Positions 11,063-23,784 are shown, counted from the first letter of the stretch. The stretch: 43,807 nucleotides of DNA from Theodoxus fluviatilis (GCA_034096865.1 JAWQFJ010000646.1:42501-86307), one strand, 5' to 3'. Numbers and translations: made by a program. Notes: generated from the letters alone by a model not told the origin.

Positions 11063-14000
11063 GTACATAATTTTCTTCTTTGTCTCATTCTCGCTCATTC
11101 ACTAGTTGTGTGTGTTATGTTATAGCTACATCTATGTGTTTGTTTTTCATTTCGACTTGTCCAGCATCTGAGAATTAATGTGGGTTTTTTTATTCGTGTT
11201 CACTGTCTGCGTGCATTCATCATATCCCGTGTTGTCATTACCATAATTATCTAGGACAATGCCTCTGTGTTTGATATTTCACATTGCCAACATTTTGTAA
11301 CCATTTTACCTGCATGATAGTACTTGATCACACTGAATTGTTTGCATACATATTTTGATGATGTAGAGAGGGGATTTAACAATATGACTGGGATTGAGGG
11401 AAAAAAAGGGTGGACGAGTGGGTGGGGAAGAAATGCTTTTTCACAATTGGCTGTGTCCTTCTCATCAGTCATCATGGACTGTCTACGTGATCCATCTTGA
11501 GCTCTAAGCAGCGTCACGCGTCAATTCAACCGACGACATCTAGTGTGGTGAACAACGATCGCTCGAGGAATATTATCGCAACGACTTCCCTCTTTCTCCG
11601 GGCAGCCTTGTCTTCGTTGATTGTCCCTTGTTATCAGGACTATTTTGAGGGCCATTTGATACCGTAATTCGCATCGGGGGGAGAGAGAGAGAATGGAGGG
11701 GGAAAAGGTACGGCGTTGACGTCACGAACTTGTCGCGGCGTGCGGATGACGCTGATGGAAGGGGAACTCTACCGGCCTGCCTCGCCGTCGCCCGGGCAGC
11801 TAGAATGCGTTTTACGTAGACAGTATTGATTGATAGCAAAAAATACCCGGGTAGGGACGGAGCTAGACGAGAGAACTGGAGAGGAGATGTGAGGGGATGC
11901 ACTGAGGGTGAAAAAGAAAAGGTAGAGATACAGGTAAAAGTTGTACGGTGGAGGATGTGGGGGGTGAGGGATGGGGGTGAGGGGGAGACACGGTGACCGG
12001 ATTTATCAGGTCCAGTTTCCCCTGACAAGACTCCATTTTCACAGTGTGTCTCGGTCCATTGGAGCATGAAGGAAATTGCAAGCTGATTGTGGCTATAATC
12101 CAAGCAAGATCGATCAGATCCATTCTTGGAGTCTTGAAATATCCATGGCTGGCGAGACAGCAGGCGTTTGTTCACGTGCAGGCGGTGTGATGGTGTTTCT
12201 ACCGTTGAGGTTAACCTGCACTATGTCTCACAGCCGTCTTTCTCGCTCGATCGTTAAATAAAGCATGTAAGATATTGCGGTAACGTATGCGTTGTCGGTT
12301 GGGTGTGTTCCAGAGGGCGACCTTTGCAGCATCAATTCTGTGGAAGGATAAAATATAACTTGCCTCTTTGCAATCATCAGGAAGTCTTTCTTCGAGAGCA
12401 CTGGATGAAACAACACAAGTTTTTGAAAATTGTACACGAAAATCCTGCCATATCATATCCTTCTGAATAACATGGAATCTGATTAAGGTTCATGGCAACC
12501 ACAGTCCTCTGCGACTATCAATCACGTCTCGCTGATTAAACCCAATGGGAAATGTGCATGTGCGCGATCTGATTGACTTAGACCGTCGCCTGGGCTTCAA
12601 CAGAAATCGATCAGTTTTTGCAATGCAGTGCCAAATTTCCCCGCGGGCAAATTTTCGTCAAGGCATGCGTGTCAGACTGGTGCAGTCCTGAGGCTGCCTT
12701 CCAACGCATTTTTACCAGTGAAAAAAAAAGAATTGGGTTAATAATGGGTCAGGGGATGAAGGTCTCTGGACGGGGGTGAGCTTTACAAGGGAAGATGGTG
12801 GAGGGACGAGGAAGAGCACAGGCTTCAGGGATGAGTGTGTCTCAGTAGATGAAAGATACATCCGGTCTTATCGGTCTGGGCAGCTGCAGCGTCAGGAGGC
12901 GTCCCGTTGATGGATTGGTCTCCACACCTGTGATGGTTTCGATCAGGAGGCTGCCTGCAAAACACTTGGCCTGTCTGCCCGGGGCTATGGACAAACAGGC
13001 CATCTGATCAATCGAAGCTCAGTTCATTCTCTCAAAATATTCTACCACTTAAAATTCACTGCATCGACTGGCTTTGTGCCCTACGGATATTTGTTTCCGA
13101 TGGTAGTGTGAGATTTATTTCTTTTTTGAGAAAGCGATAACAATAAGGGGATATTGGCAAAGTTAATTTTGTTTAATATTGTAGAGTACAATGTGCAGCC
13201 GAACCATAGTGTAGTATATACAGCTTGATGAGAACATGATATTTCCTTTTTATTTTTATATAAACATCATATCATTTTTACCATTTAAATAAATGTTCCC
13301 TTTTAAGATCTTCTACGTTATGACTTTAATGAATCCATACAAATAAATATACACAAAAGCACGGGAAAAAAGTCCAGGCTCACATTCAACTGGGCGAACA
13401 CATTACATGTCTGCAACACAAAACCTGCAACTTTTCAAATGAAAATGTCGTGAGTTTACAATGCCAACGTTTCCCAACAGAACTGGAACTGACAGTCTTT
13501 AATCATGCATCAGTGTATCCTGTCTAGCGATCTTCACCAGTGAATTCGCCCCCCCCCCCCTTTTTTTAATTAGGCATGCGTGGCGGACCGATGAACTCCA
13601 ACAACAGTGACAACGAGGTGCAAAAGCATTCTGCAGCAATGGTCCCTTGAGTCCTGTCTACACGTTAGAAGAGCATCGATCCACTTTCTGTGCGAGTCTG
13701 AGTCTTGGAGGAGGTCGAGTACCCTCCTGCCTGTAATACTTCACATAAGTGTGTTATGACTACGCTGTCCCATTGCTGTCATAACACACGTGCCACGTTC
13801 TTCGAGGCCCAGTTTTTTGGGGTGGGGGTGAGGGTGGTCGGGAGTATGTCGGAATCCGGTGTGAAATCACTGACCCAGGAAAAAGAGGCATCGTCAGTGA
13901 ATGATGACACACTGCAATTGCGAATGCTACCTGTCACATTACCCCTAGTGTCTCATGTCTGTGTCAGAACAAATGCATCCCAAGCCAACCTTTTCACCCG

Positions 14001-15495
14001 TGACGTGCTGTGCTGTTTGCGAGAGCCGTCTGCGTTCATTACTGTCAAACTCGAATTTCCTTTTCTCGTCAGTCGCTCTATTCCGCTTTGCAGAAAAGAC
14101 AAACACAACCTTTTGCACTGCACACTCCCCGTAGATTCCCGCAACATTAGGCTTCAGTCCAAAACTCCCACACAGTAGCTGCCTCTGATAAGCTGAGGCT
14201 CACCTCCAGTTCAAGAACAACTGCTGTTGTGGCGAGAAATGGTCTGCAGGGGTGAAGAGGACCCGAGGGACAGGGTGGGTGTTAGGTCAAACATTACCCC
14301 AAAGAGCCAGCGGGACAGCAGCTGTCTCAGCGGACAAATTGCCTCGACGTATTGACCAGATCTTCTGGCTCGCCCGCCTTGGAGAGGCCGAGCTGGAGAG
14401 CTCGCGAGAGAGGTAGAGGGAGATTGAGATGGAGGGTTGGAGAGTGGTGTGAAAGAGCCGCCATCATGCCAGAACCCTTCCCCTGCGACGAGTCCTACCA
14501 ATAGTGGCGGGAGCTCGGATGGCATTGGGGATGGAATCATCAGAATAGGGAACAAGAAGGAAATGCAGGGTGGGCAAGAAAAGTGCATGGTAGGGTAGGG
14601 AAGAGAATGCAGCGAAAATGCACGTGGAAACAAGACAGGGAAGAAGAAGGAACGGGTATGGGGAGGGCAAATCGTTGTCGCTGGCCTAATGGCTGTCCCC
14701 GCCGCGCTCTGGTCATTGATTAGGCGTGCTGCGGGACAGAGCCGGGACCATGATGGATCGCCTGGCGTCTGCAGCAGGCCGCTCTCTCCTGGGCTCCGTC
14801 TCTGGAATGGCCTTGCTCAGGTGCCTGAGCCTGGCCTGGGAGATTGGGCCTTACCGGGCAATCAGTGCGATCAGGACAGGGAGATGGATGATCGTGGTAA
14901 GGAGGCAGCAACGAGATGCAGGGCCAGTGCCTGCCTGTGTTTAGAACCTGTCCTCACCTCGCCTCCTCCCAGTCTGCTGGTCTGGAGGGGACAGTGCGAA
15001 TGGCAAATACGAGTTGTTTTCTAGATATTAGAGCGATGAAGAAATAAGGTAGAAAAGAGATTGAAAATAACAGATGTATCCCTACAGCATGCTTGCTGGA
15101 CCGATATGTTAGGAGATCGTTAAGTCCCAATAGAGTAGTGGTTTATGAATATGAGAACACGAAAGAAGAAACAAAAAAGTACAGAGATATAGCTGAGGAA
15201 ACGTATACTGTGACAGGGGTGGTGAAACATTATGTGCTTGGAAAATCACAAACCGTTTGACATTGCAGAGTATGTAAGTGGACGTAATAGAGACACGTTT
15301 AAGTTATAAAAATTGGCATTTATTCAATGATACAATTTTTTTAAACAATAGATGTTGCCATATCAACTATACAACAGAGGCAAATTGTTTAGCAGCATTT
15401 TATCGTGTTAGTTGGATAATTTCAAATTGTTACAAAGTTGAATTATTTTAATGCAACAACAACAATCGTATTTATTTAGTCATACGTGGCAATAT
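11063..15495. other. Probable intron sequence, nothing recognised
   Basis: From the putative donor onward there is no recognisable exon for over 4 kb. Mixed unique sequence includes an AT-rich patch (about 13100-13340), a poly-C/poly-T junction near 13551-13567 and a purine-rich patch (about 14200-14680). Open frames such as those near 13705-14178 and 11573-12175 have no recognisable domain. Confidence 0.5.
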
Positions 15496-15556
15496 GAATC
15501 TTTCTCTCTCTCTCTCTATCTCTCTCTCTCTCTCTCTTTCTCTTTCTCTTTCTCTC
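15496..15556. repeat. (CT)n microsatellite
   Basis: CT run with a few TTTCT interruptions. Open frames across it are repeat translations. Confidence 0.95.
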
Positions 15557-16457
15557 ACCATAAACAAACAATCAAAACCGCAAACTTGTCAGACGCTTGG
15601 AAAATCACAGGGGTTGAGGCAACTATACATACATCATAACATCGAAGACACTCATTTTGTCAAAACTGGGAATGTTATTCTATATCACAATGCTAGCTGC
15701 ACTTTGGCAAATATGCATATCAAAAAGAAATTCACAGAATGTGATCGATGCTGCACACACGGTAGAACTTGTCAACGCCGAGTGATTTTGCAGTGTGGTA
15801 TCAACGTTGCAGCGTGAGAGAGCATGCGTGAGTGAGGACGCAACGCAAGTCTCAGTGCAGCATTGCAGTGGAAAGTGAAGGATGTGGGTCTTTTCTCCCA
15901 CTTACGATCAATTTGCTAGTCGTGGTGGGACCGAAATCCAGACGACAGATGGTTCGTTATTGAACAACACGAGACAAGGAGGAATTTACATTCTGAGTCA
16001 TGTGAGGTTGCTGACACATTTGCATAGTGTCTGACGGAGTAGTGCCGGGTTCATAACTGTTTCACTGCGTGTCCGCCAACATTCTACCTGCTGATTTGTC
16101 TGTCTGCTTCATGCTTCGCATTCCATTCCTCTTACGTGTGTGTCTGTCTTTGTGTTCTTGTTCCTAGCATGGGAAAAAAATAACTGTGCGCATGAAATGT
16201 TTGCGTTATTGCAGCACACTCGTGACAGGTAGGAAACTCAGTAGAATGATTTTTAATGAAGATTTAAAGGATAAATACACCAAGAATGGAATTCTCGTGG
16301 TGGCCGAGCCCGTGCCCATTTTTCAATAAACATAAACTCCTTAGGTGACGCTTCTTCCGATCATACACTGCTTGCTGCTTTGTAGTGTTGTGTACATGTC
16401 TTTGAGCTTTGTGTTGTATTTCTACCTGCTGACCTGTTTTGGCTGCTTCTTCTGGTG

Positions 16458-16459
<2 letters not shown>
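15557..16459. other. Non-coding stretch, nothing recognised
   Basis: Unique sequence between two CT microsatellites. No exon or element signature seen on either strand. Confidence 0.55.

Positions 16460-16523
<64 letters not shown>
16460..16523. repeat. (CT)n microsatellite
   Basis: About 32 uninterrupted CT units. Confidence 0.97.
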
Positions 16524-16528
<5 letters not shown>

Positions 16529-17680
16529 TTTGCGCACGGGCATGAAAATGTGCCTGAAAGCATCACCTTACACGGGAAAATCAATGGGTGTTATAGCAGG
16601 AAGCCTCTTGTCTACGTCTTAGGTAAGATCAGACGGCTTGGCTGACAGCTGAGGACTTGTGCCATCCAAACTGGTGGGCAGGCAAGGGGCAAGTGCATCG
16701 TAACATCACTGGTCACGTTTGTTGGTTTGACGTGAAGAAAGCTTTTTAAAATAATGAGAAAACACTACGTGCAGTTTAAAATCGTCTGTAGCCACTCAGA
16801 TTACTGGGGAGACAGGTCATCTGAATTTTCCTAAGTAACTTGTCTACTCTGGCGGATCAGTTTGGAGAGCTGATTGAATTTTGTAGTGCGGATTTCCCAC
16901 CGCCAGTGCGAGTGAGGTAGAATCGATTCGATATAACGGTCACACCGCTCACCTTTCTCGGAATGTAAGCAATTTTCGTTGGATGACAGGGTGGGCGTAG
17001 CCCATTTGGCATGTTAAGGAATTGGTTCTGTGGCATTCCCAAGACCTATGTACATATGAAAATAGAACTGTTCTTCACATCCAAGCAAAGCATTGAGTGA
17101 TGAAATGACACGGAGAGTTTTGTTTAGGATACATCTTTGTGCAGCTCTTAGGATGGCATCTTTGAGCACACACAATGACTGTAGTAATTGAAAAACACTA
17201 ACAGTTCATTGCCACAGACTGCAAGAACCAATGTCTTTTGTAGCAGCAAGGACTTGTGTCGCGACAGGATTCTTGGAGAATGTATGTCCAGACAGAGGAA
17301 AGTGATGGACACGGCGTATGTGTGCAGTGGGCCGTTTCGACTGTTGCTGGGATTGGGTTCTTGCACACGGATTTACAGGGTAACGTGATAACCTTTGCAG
17401 GAGTGGCATTAGAAGCAAGGGAGGAGAAGCGGAAAGAGAATCTCCTTAGACTAGGTAGGGGTTCAGTATGGGAAAATGCTTTCGGTAGGCGGTATGCGAT
17501 GGCGATGCAGGGAGTGCAGTGTATTTACTCTGAAGATAGATAGGTCTGCCTTGCTACGATTTCTGTGTTGGCATGCCACTGGAATGAAGGGGCTCGCTTT
17601 GTTTAGGATAGGGGATGAGGGGATGAGCTCTCAGAACTGCATACATGGATCATCAGTAATCCATGCAATGACTAGGACTG
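16524..17680. other. Non-coding stretch, nothing recognised
   Basis: Unique sequence. Several short frames of 60-95 residues overlap on both strands around 17150-17700; none shows family features or a clear splice-site arrangement. Confidence 0.55.
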
Positions 17681-17965
17681 GAATCTGCACCGGGTAGAAG
17701 AGATGGTTGATGTCGTTGGTGGACGGGTGGGGTACAAAAGAGACAGGGCGCTGTTGTAGACTGAGACGGTAGTGGAAGTATAAGCGGCAGGAAAGGGACC
17801 ATATCGAGGGATTCAGTCTTGAGAGAAAAAGTGGCGTGTGGCAAGCTGTTTCAGTGAAAGGATGAATGGAAGGGAGCAGTCATAGAATAAAGGGAACGGG
17901 ATGGAGAGAGGAAACAATGGTACACGGGATGTCAGGAGAGAGAGAAAAAGTGATACATGGAATGT

Positions 17966-18023
<58 letters not shown>

Positions 18024-18960
18024 GGGGGGGGGCAGTGATTGCGAGCGGATGCACTAGAGGAGGAATGTCTGGGAAGAACGAGGGGGTTGCATGGTGACAA
18101 AAGGAGAAGGAACTTGTGAAGAGAAATGTGTGAATGTGACGGGGAAAGAAAAGTTGCAAGGACATGAAACGACACGAGGCGAGGGGTGGTGTGGGTGATT
18201 TGGTGGTCGCGTCATAGGGTTATGATGACAGCTAATAATGACGATGTGGGGACCGAGTGGAAGATTGTAGAAGTAGGGAAAAAGGAACACACTGGAGAGG
18301 CGAAGCGATTGAGAATGGCCTGACTAGCGAAGGAAAATGTGACTGCTGATGCAGCCTCTGAAGGTAAACGGCGGCAAAGCAAGATGGTGGCAGAGGGACG
18401 TAGGGATCGGATGGAAGGATGTAGAGAGGAGGAAATGGACAGGTACAGTGATTACTGAGGGGTTAACTGGCGAGGAAAAATCTAATGACTGAGGAATCTT
18501 CTGAAGAGACGTAACGATAGGATGACCGGATGGTGGCAGAGGGATACAGAAATCGGGATGAAATATGCTGAGGTAGAGTAGATGGTGAACGAATAGGTAA
18601 AGTAATGGTGGACAGGTAGATCATTGTGGAAAAGTATGGTGGTCGAGATTTTCTATATGAGAAAGGCAGTTCTGGTATCGCAGGGTGATGCTGGTGCTGA
18701 GAGAATGCAGGGATGCTGGAGGGTTCAGTGGAGAAATGTAGTGGCGGCACAAAGTAGGGAAACAGAGTGCCGAGACTGGACAGAAATACCATTCTGGGAG
18801 CCTGGCCGCTGCTGGCTCCATCGGAGAGCGGTCTCTAGCACCCCAGGAGAGATGAAGCGCGGTTTTGGGATCCAAGCACCGTCTCTGGTACCTGGTATCT
18901 CCTCTCCACCTTTAGTGCTCCCCTCCCCCAGCTGACCTTTGCACGTTCTTGATTAGCTCA
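17681..18960 (+). repeat. Purine-rich degenerate satellite, unit about 146 bp
   Basis: The + strand is strongly A+G rich for about 1.3 kb. A block beginning GATGGTGGCAGAGGGA occurs at 18383 and again at 18529, a 146-base period. The sequence before each block is also alignable: GACTAGCGAAGGAAAA before the first corresponds to AACTGGCGAGGAAAAA before the second. More distant copies seem present on both sides but are too diverged to delimit by eye. The long C/T-rich frames on the minus strand are compositional shadows. Confidence 0.6.
17970..18032. repeat. (GA)n run ending in a 20-base G tract
   Basis: A GA dinucleotide run passes directly into 20 consecutive Gs (18013-18032). It lies inside the purine-rich satellite region. 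Confidence 0.97.
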
Positions 18961-18964
18961 AAGC

Positions 18965-18966
<2 letters not shown>

Positions 18967-19054
<88 letters not shown>

Positions 19055-19093
19055 GTAACTAAACTGAACTGGATTATTGAGGCCATCGGCCAA

Positions 19094-19126
<33 letters not shown>

Positions 19127-19203
19127 CGTGTGTGTGTGTATGTGCGTGTGTGTGCTTGTATGTGTGTGTGTGTGAGAGAGATAGAGAGAGAGAGAGAGAC
19201 AGA

Positions 19204-19257
<54 letters not shown>
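18967..19257. repeat. GA - TG - GA compound microsatellite
   Basis: A long GA run (about 18967-19050) is followed by a short unique spacer, a TG-rich run (about 19096-19172) and a second GA run (about 19173-19254). The open frames here are repeat translations. Confidence 0.97.
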
Positions 19258-19258
<1 letters not shown>

Positions 19259-19878
19259 GTCTTTGCCCATGTTCTTCTTCATCCTTGTAATATGTGGAAG
19301 TTTGCACTTCTCAGCGAATTGCAGAAGGTGGTGCTGATACTTCGTTGGTTCATTTTTTCCCCCACGTAAGTGTGTACTCGGCAGACACAACTAACAGACA
19401 TGTACGTGTTCTATTGACACTTCTGGTCTAGAAAATATGTATCAAACATTGTTTCTATCGGTAGCTCGGGCTTCATTCCTAGCAGCACTGACTCAGTGTT
19501 AAGGGACAGTTAGTCACACAGGGAGAGAGTACAAATAATGATTCAGTCTTGCTGTTCGACACAGCACGTCATACTGAAGGCAGGCCGTTTTCTCGTTGTA
19601 CCATGCTGCGCAGAACATTACTCAACATGGCACGCATTGCAAACAAAGCCTCCCTGTACTCTCTAGTCACGACTGCAGATCTTTGACATACAGAAGCTGA
19701 GACATTCCTCATTCCAAGTGCTGTCGAATCTCTAGCAGATTCTGCGACCATCCCCCAGGAGAGAAAATTCTGGGAGTGGGCATGAATGAGCGTAGCGCGC
19801 TGTTGGTGCCTCGCCCAAGACACGAACTGTCACTCTCGCCTCTATCTCCTCCTGGCTGAAGAGCCCTAGAATCTGGTG
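19258..19878. other. Non-coding stretch, nothing recognised
   Basis: Unique sequence of about 600 bases with no recognisable exon or element. Confidence 0.55.
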
Positions 19879-20400
<522 letters not shown>

Positions 20401-20439
20401 GCCAGCAAACTTTCAATGTTGCCCAAGGCTGTCCATGTT

Positions 20440-21690
20440 TTACAACCCCCGCCCCTTCCTTTCCTATCCCATCCCTACTTCCTACTCGCCTCCCTCATCG
20501 CACCCCTCTCGCAACCCCCCTTCCCCAACGCCCCCCCCCCCCCCCCCTCACAACCCCCTCCCCCCCGCTCCTCCCAACCCTTCTCAGTCTCCCTCCACTC
20601 CGTCTCTCTTTTTCCCCTTGACCTTCGCCTGGGTTCGGACTGAGCATGCCAGCGCAATTCCCGCATCACCCAGATGGGGGAGGATGCTGCTTCTGGAAGA
20701 CATAAAAGTTGACTGAGATGGGAGCGTGCCTCTCCTGTAGGGCCCCCCTGATTGCACCCCCTGTCTCTCCCCCTACACCCCTAACCCTAACATTCCCTCT
20801 ACATACACTCTCCCCAGCTGCACCTTTCTGAAGTTCGTAGTCTTCTCTTCATGTTTCAACCCCCCACCCCCGCTACCTCTGCCTGCACTGCCAGCACTGT
20901 CAAAAACTACAGCGACATATCTGACAACTAGTTCTCTCGTCTGCATCACACATCTGTCCTCCCCTCCTTCTTTCTCCTCGCCTCTGCTTTCCCCAACTCT
21001 TCTTCTCTCTTCCCACTTTATCTGCACGTGGTATATGCCTGCTGTTCGTATCACTGGCTCACCTCAGTTCTACTTCCTCCACATCACCACCCTGCAACAA
21101 CTTACTGTGGTCGTGCTTTCATTCTCTCATTCCTGTACCTCCCACAATCCCTCTCGTGCACCCTCTTCCTACAGCGTTGCCCCTCCTCTCCTTACCCCCA
21201 CCCTCATCCCTTCCCTCTACTCCGGCCCCTCTTATGTCTCTTCTCCAGTCATCTCATCCCTCCTGATTCCATCTCAATACCCCTCTTCCATCCCTTTTGA
21301 CCAATAATGAACCCAGTCTATCACTTCATTTCAGCTTAATCCTCTTCTGCCGATTCATCCCTTCTCTACTTTTCACCTTATCCCGGCTTACTTTCCTTCC
21401 CCTCCAAGTCGCCCCCCCCCCCTTCCCCTCCACTCACCCCGCTCTTAACTGATGCATATTTCTTCACTTTTCCCCATATTTTCTCATGCATCTATTCACC
21501 CGATTCCAATGCTTTATCTTGGTTGTCCATTCCCACCTTCTGTATGTTTACTCTCTTATTTCATTTCGTTCTGTACTATCTCCTCTGCCCATCCCACCCC
21601 TATTCCCGCGCCCTCTAACACTATGCCCCTCTCCCTACTCTCCTGTCCACCCCCGCATCCCTCCCCATACCTAGCTTGAGCCACGTGGGT
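20440..21690 (+). repeat. Pyrimidine-rich low-complexity tract
   Basis: About 1.25 kb in which the + strand is strongly C+T rich, including a C tract near 20529-20548 and another near 21412-21422. Its character is the reverse complement of the purine-rich satellite at 17681-18960, but I could not align specific units by eye. Open frames here are compositional. Confidence 0.65.
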
Positions 21691-21888
21691 AGTCGTCCCT
21701 GTGTTTTTGTTCCCATGTGGAGCATCCTCCCATCCGCCCTGCACCGCTCGCTACTACACGTGTGCTGCACGTGCAGACCTCAGTCGTGTCTGCTCTCTGC
21801 CTTTCTCGTCTGCACTGTCTCCTTCACCTTAGCGCTGCCTTGTGTGTCTTCTGCCTGCCTCCCTTCTCATTCGTCCGTTTTTCAAGAC

Positions 21889-21890
<2 letters not shown>

Positions 21891-21919
<29 letters not shown>

Positions 21920-21975
21920 GCGTTGTGGTGTGTGTATGTGCGTGCGTGTGTGTGCGTGCGTGTGAGTATGTGTGA

Positions 21976-22009
<34 letters not shown>

Positions 22010-22065
22010 TGTTGTGGTGTGTGTATGTGCGTGCGTGTGTGTGCGTGCGTGTGAGTATGTGTTTA

Positions 22066-22102
<37 letters not shown>

Positions 22103-22111
22103 GCGGTTTTA

Positions 22112-22160
<49 letters not shown>

Positions 22161-22288
22161 TGTGTGTGTGTGTGTGAATGTGTGTGTGTGTGGTGTTGTG
22201 GTGTGTATATGTGTGTGTGTGCGTGCGTGTGTGTGCGTGCGTGTGAGTATGTGTGTGTGTGTGTGCGCGCGCGCGCATGTGTGTGTGG

Positions 22289-22336
<48 letters not shown>

Positions 22337-22359
22337 TGCATGGTGCGTGGTGTGTGTTT

Positions 22360-22393
<34 letters not shown>

Positions 22394-22500
22394 CTGTGTG
22401 TATGTGTGTGTGTATGTGTGTGTGTGCGCGCGCGCGTGTGTGGTGTTGAGCGTGAGTGTGTGTGCATGTTGTATGTTTTGTGTGTGTGTATGTGTGTATG
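21891..22500. repeat. TG-rich minisatellite with ~89 bp higher-order unit
   Basis: TG/CG-rich tract with a repeated landmark block (GTTGTGGTGTG, then TATGTGCGTGCG, then GTGAGTATGTG) starting at about 21919, 22008 and 22192. Spacings are about 89 and 184 bases, so the third copy lies two units on. Cys-Val and His-Thr frames on the two strands are repeat translations. Confidence 0.93.
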
Positions 22501-22636
22501 CATGTGTGATTATGTGCATTCCTGTGGAAGCACGTAGGTTTGTATAAATGCACACGTTTACATGTATTGAATGCGACTCTGTATGTAAAATAGATATTTC
22601 GGTGCACGCGCTTGTTAGTTTATGTATTCATATATC

Positions 22637-22672
22637 GCACACGCACGCACGCACACACACACACACACACAC
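22637..22672. repeat. (CA)n microsatellite
   Basis: Short CACG/CA run, opposite in phase to the larger TG tract upstream. Confidence 0.95.
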
Positions 22673-22752
22673 ATAATTCGTGCAAGTATGCACCCCTGCA
22701 CAGGATACTGTACCGTTGTAGAGTCTTAGGTAGAAGGATTAAATGTAATCAA

Positions 22753-22754
<2 letters not shown>

Positions 22755-22799
<45 letters not shown>

Positions 22800-22800
22800 C
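22755..22800. repeat. (TG)n microsatellite abutting the LTR
   Basis: About 22 TG units ending some 14 bases before the proposed outer edge of the retrotransposon LTR at 22814. Confidence 0.97.
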
Positions 22801-22940
22801 TGTGTGTTATACGTGTAGCGGCACCAGCATTTACATTGCTGGGGCTACTATGCAGGCTGGGAACTTTTCCCCTGCCTCCCGAGTGTTGGGCGGCAGAGGC
22901 ACAGAGGGACATGGAGTCAGTCAAGTTCCCGTTACATCCA

Positions 22941-22946
22941 TTTATT
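22941..22946 (-). promoter_or_regulatory. Candidate LTR poly(A) signal AATAAA
   Basis: AATAAA on the minus strand within the LTR, about 120 bases after the TATA-like box and about 130 before the LTR end. It would close the R region of the element's transcript. Confidence 0.5.
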
Positions 22947-22979
22947 TCTGAGTAGCAATAATGAGTCCGTACTCTATGC

Positions 22980-23053
22980 GGCTCTCAACACAAGACTCTC
23001 AACACAAGTCTCCTAAACATCAGTCTCTCAACACAAGTCCTCTAAACATAAGT
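22980..23053 (-). repeat. Short tandem repeats (14-15 bp) in LTR R region
   Basis: On the + strand, units of the form CTCTCAACACAAG recur three times, interspersed with two related units CTCCTAAACATCAG and CCTCTAAACATAAG. The array lies just downstream of the TATA-like box in element orientation, so it should be in the 5' end of the transcript. Confidence 0.75.
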
Positions 23054-23064
23054 GGTCACCTCAA

Positions 23065-23071
23065 TATATAT
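23065..23071 (-). promoter_or_regulatory. Candidate LTR TATA box
   Basis: ATATATA on the minus strand inside the LTR, preceding the tandem repeats and the AATAAA by suitable distances. This is the only TATA-like run in the proposed U3/R area. Confidence 0.45.
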
Positions 23072-23500
23072 GATCAAAACCGGAAAAGGCGTGGCATGGG
23101 ATTGGTGAAGGTGCGGCTGGGGGCGGTGCCAGGGATGCGTAGGAAGAGGGGGGGGGGGGAGGGTCCGACTCACAAGACTGATCTCTTGGAGATACTATCG
23201 CGGCAGCATCAGGTCTCCACGCTGATGACCAGCGGAGCGTCCGAGAGTGAGATAATGGGAAACGACAGTGGGAAGGGCGGCTGGCATGAACGGTATGGCT
23301 TCAGTGTCCCAGAGTCTGACGTGGGGATGGAATCAGAGATGGGGAGGTATTCAAATGGAGAAAGCAGGGGGATGGAGAGCGTGGGAACGGGCGAGAAATA
23401 GCTGAGTGGGCAAATGACCACTGGTGACAAACTGGAAGATAGGAGGGGTTCATGCAGAGAACGCAAAGTCAGCAAAGTAAAGTTTTGTCACTCTGTTACA

Positions 23501-23507
23501 TCTCCCC
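23501..23507 (-). other. Polypurine tract (plus-strand primer site)
   Basis: GGGGAGA on the minus strand immediately before TGTAACA. A G-rich purine run abutting the 3' LTR is where reverse transcription of Ty3/gypsy elements primes second-strand synthesis. Its position fixes the LTR start. Confidence 0.65.
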
Positions 23508-23520
23508 ATGGTGTTTCAGT

Positions 23521-23536
23521 ACAACGTCCTCGTTGT
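23521..23536. repeat. Perfect hairpin beside the polypurine tract
   Basis: ACAACG, a 4-base spacer (TCCT), then CGTTGT: a perfect 6-bp stem ending 14 bases from the polypurine tract. In element orientation it contains CGAGGACG. Confidence 0.85.
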
Positions 23537-23756
23537 AAATTTTGATTAATGACCTATAAGGAGTTTAACAATGAACAATTCAATTAGTGCTAGAGGATTG
23601 AGGTGACCACTTGCATACAAAATATATCATGAGACAAAACACAAATGTAGAATGGACACAAAATCTTGAATCTAGTGAGTACATGCATTACTAGGATGAA
23701 ATATATACAATCATGGTGTACAACGAAATCTCACACGATAATTTTTTTATTGCTGT

Positions 23757-23784
23757 CTAGAAGGGGTCTTAACCAGTCAACTAG
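23757..23784 (-). repeat. 3'UTR hairpin repeat copy 1
   Basis: 28-base unit with outer arms CTAG and CTAG and core GGTCTTAACC (+ strand). It is the copy furthest downstream in element orientation. Confidence 0.85.

Larger units (their letters stand above)
22814..23500 (-). repeat. Proposed 3' LTR (687 bp)
   Basis: In element orientation it starts TGTAACAGAG directly after a purine tract at 23501-23507 and ends GCCGCTACA at 22814. The termini are near-perfect inverted repeats (TGTAAC and GCTACA) with TG...CA ends. Inside are a TATA-like box (23065-23071) and an AATAAA (22941-22946) in the expected order and spacing. Only one LTR is in the window, so the limits are inferred from terminal motifs rather than from comparing two copies. 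The start at 23500 is more secure than the end at 22814. Confidence 0.6.

Noticed and set aside
21882..22607. 241-residue His-Thr frame that might suggest a histidine-rich protein
   Set aside because: Direct translation of CA dinucleotides on the minus strand.
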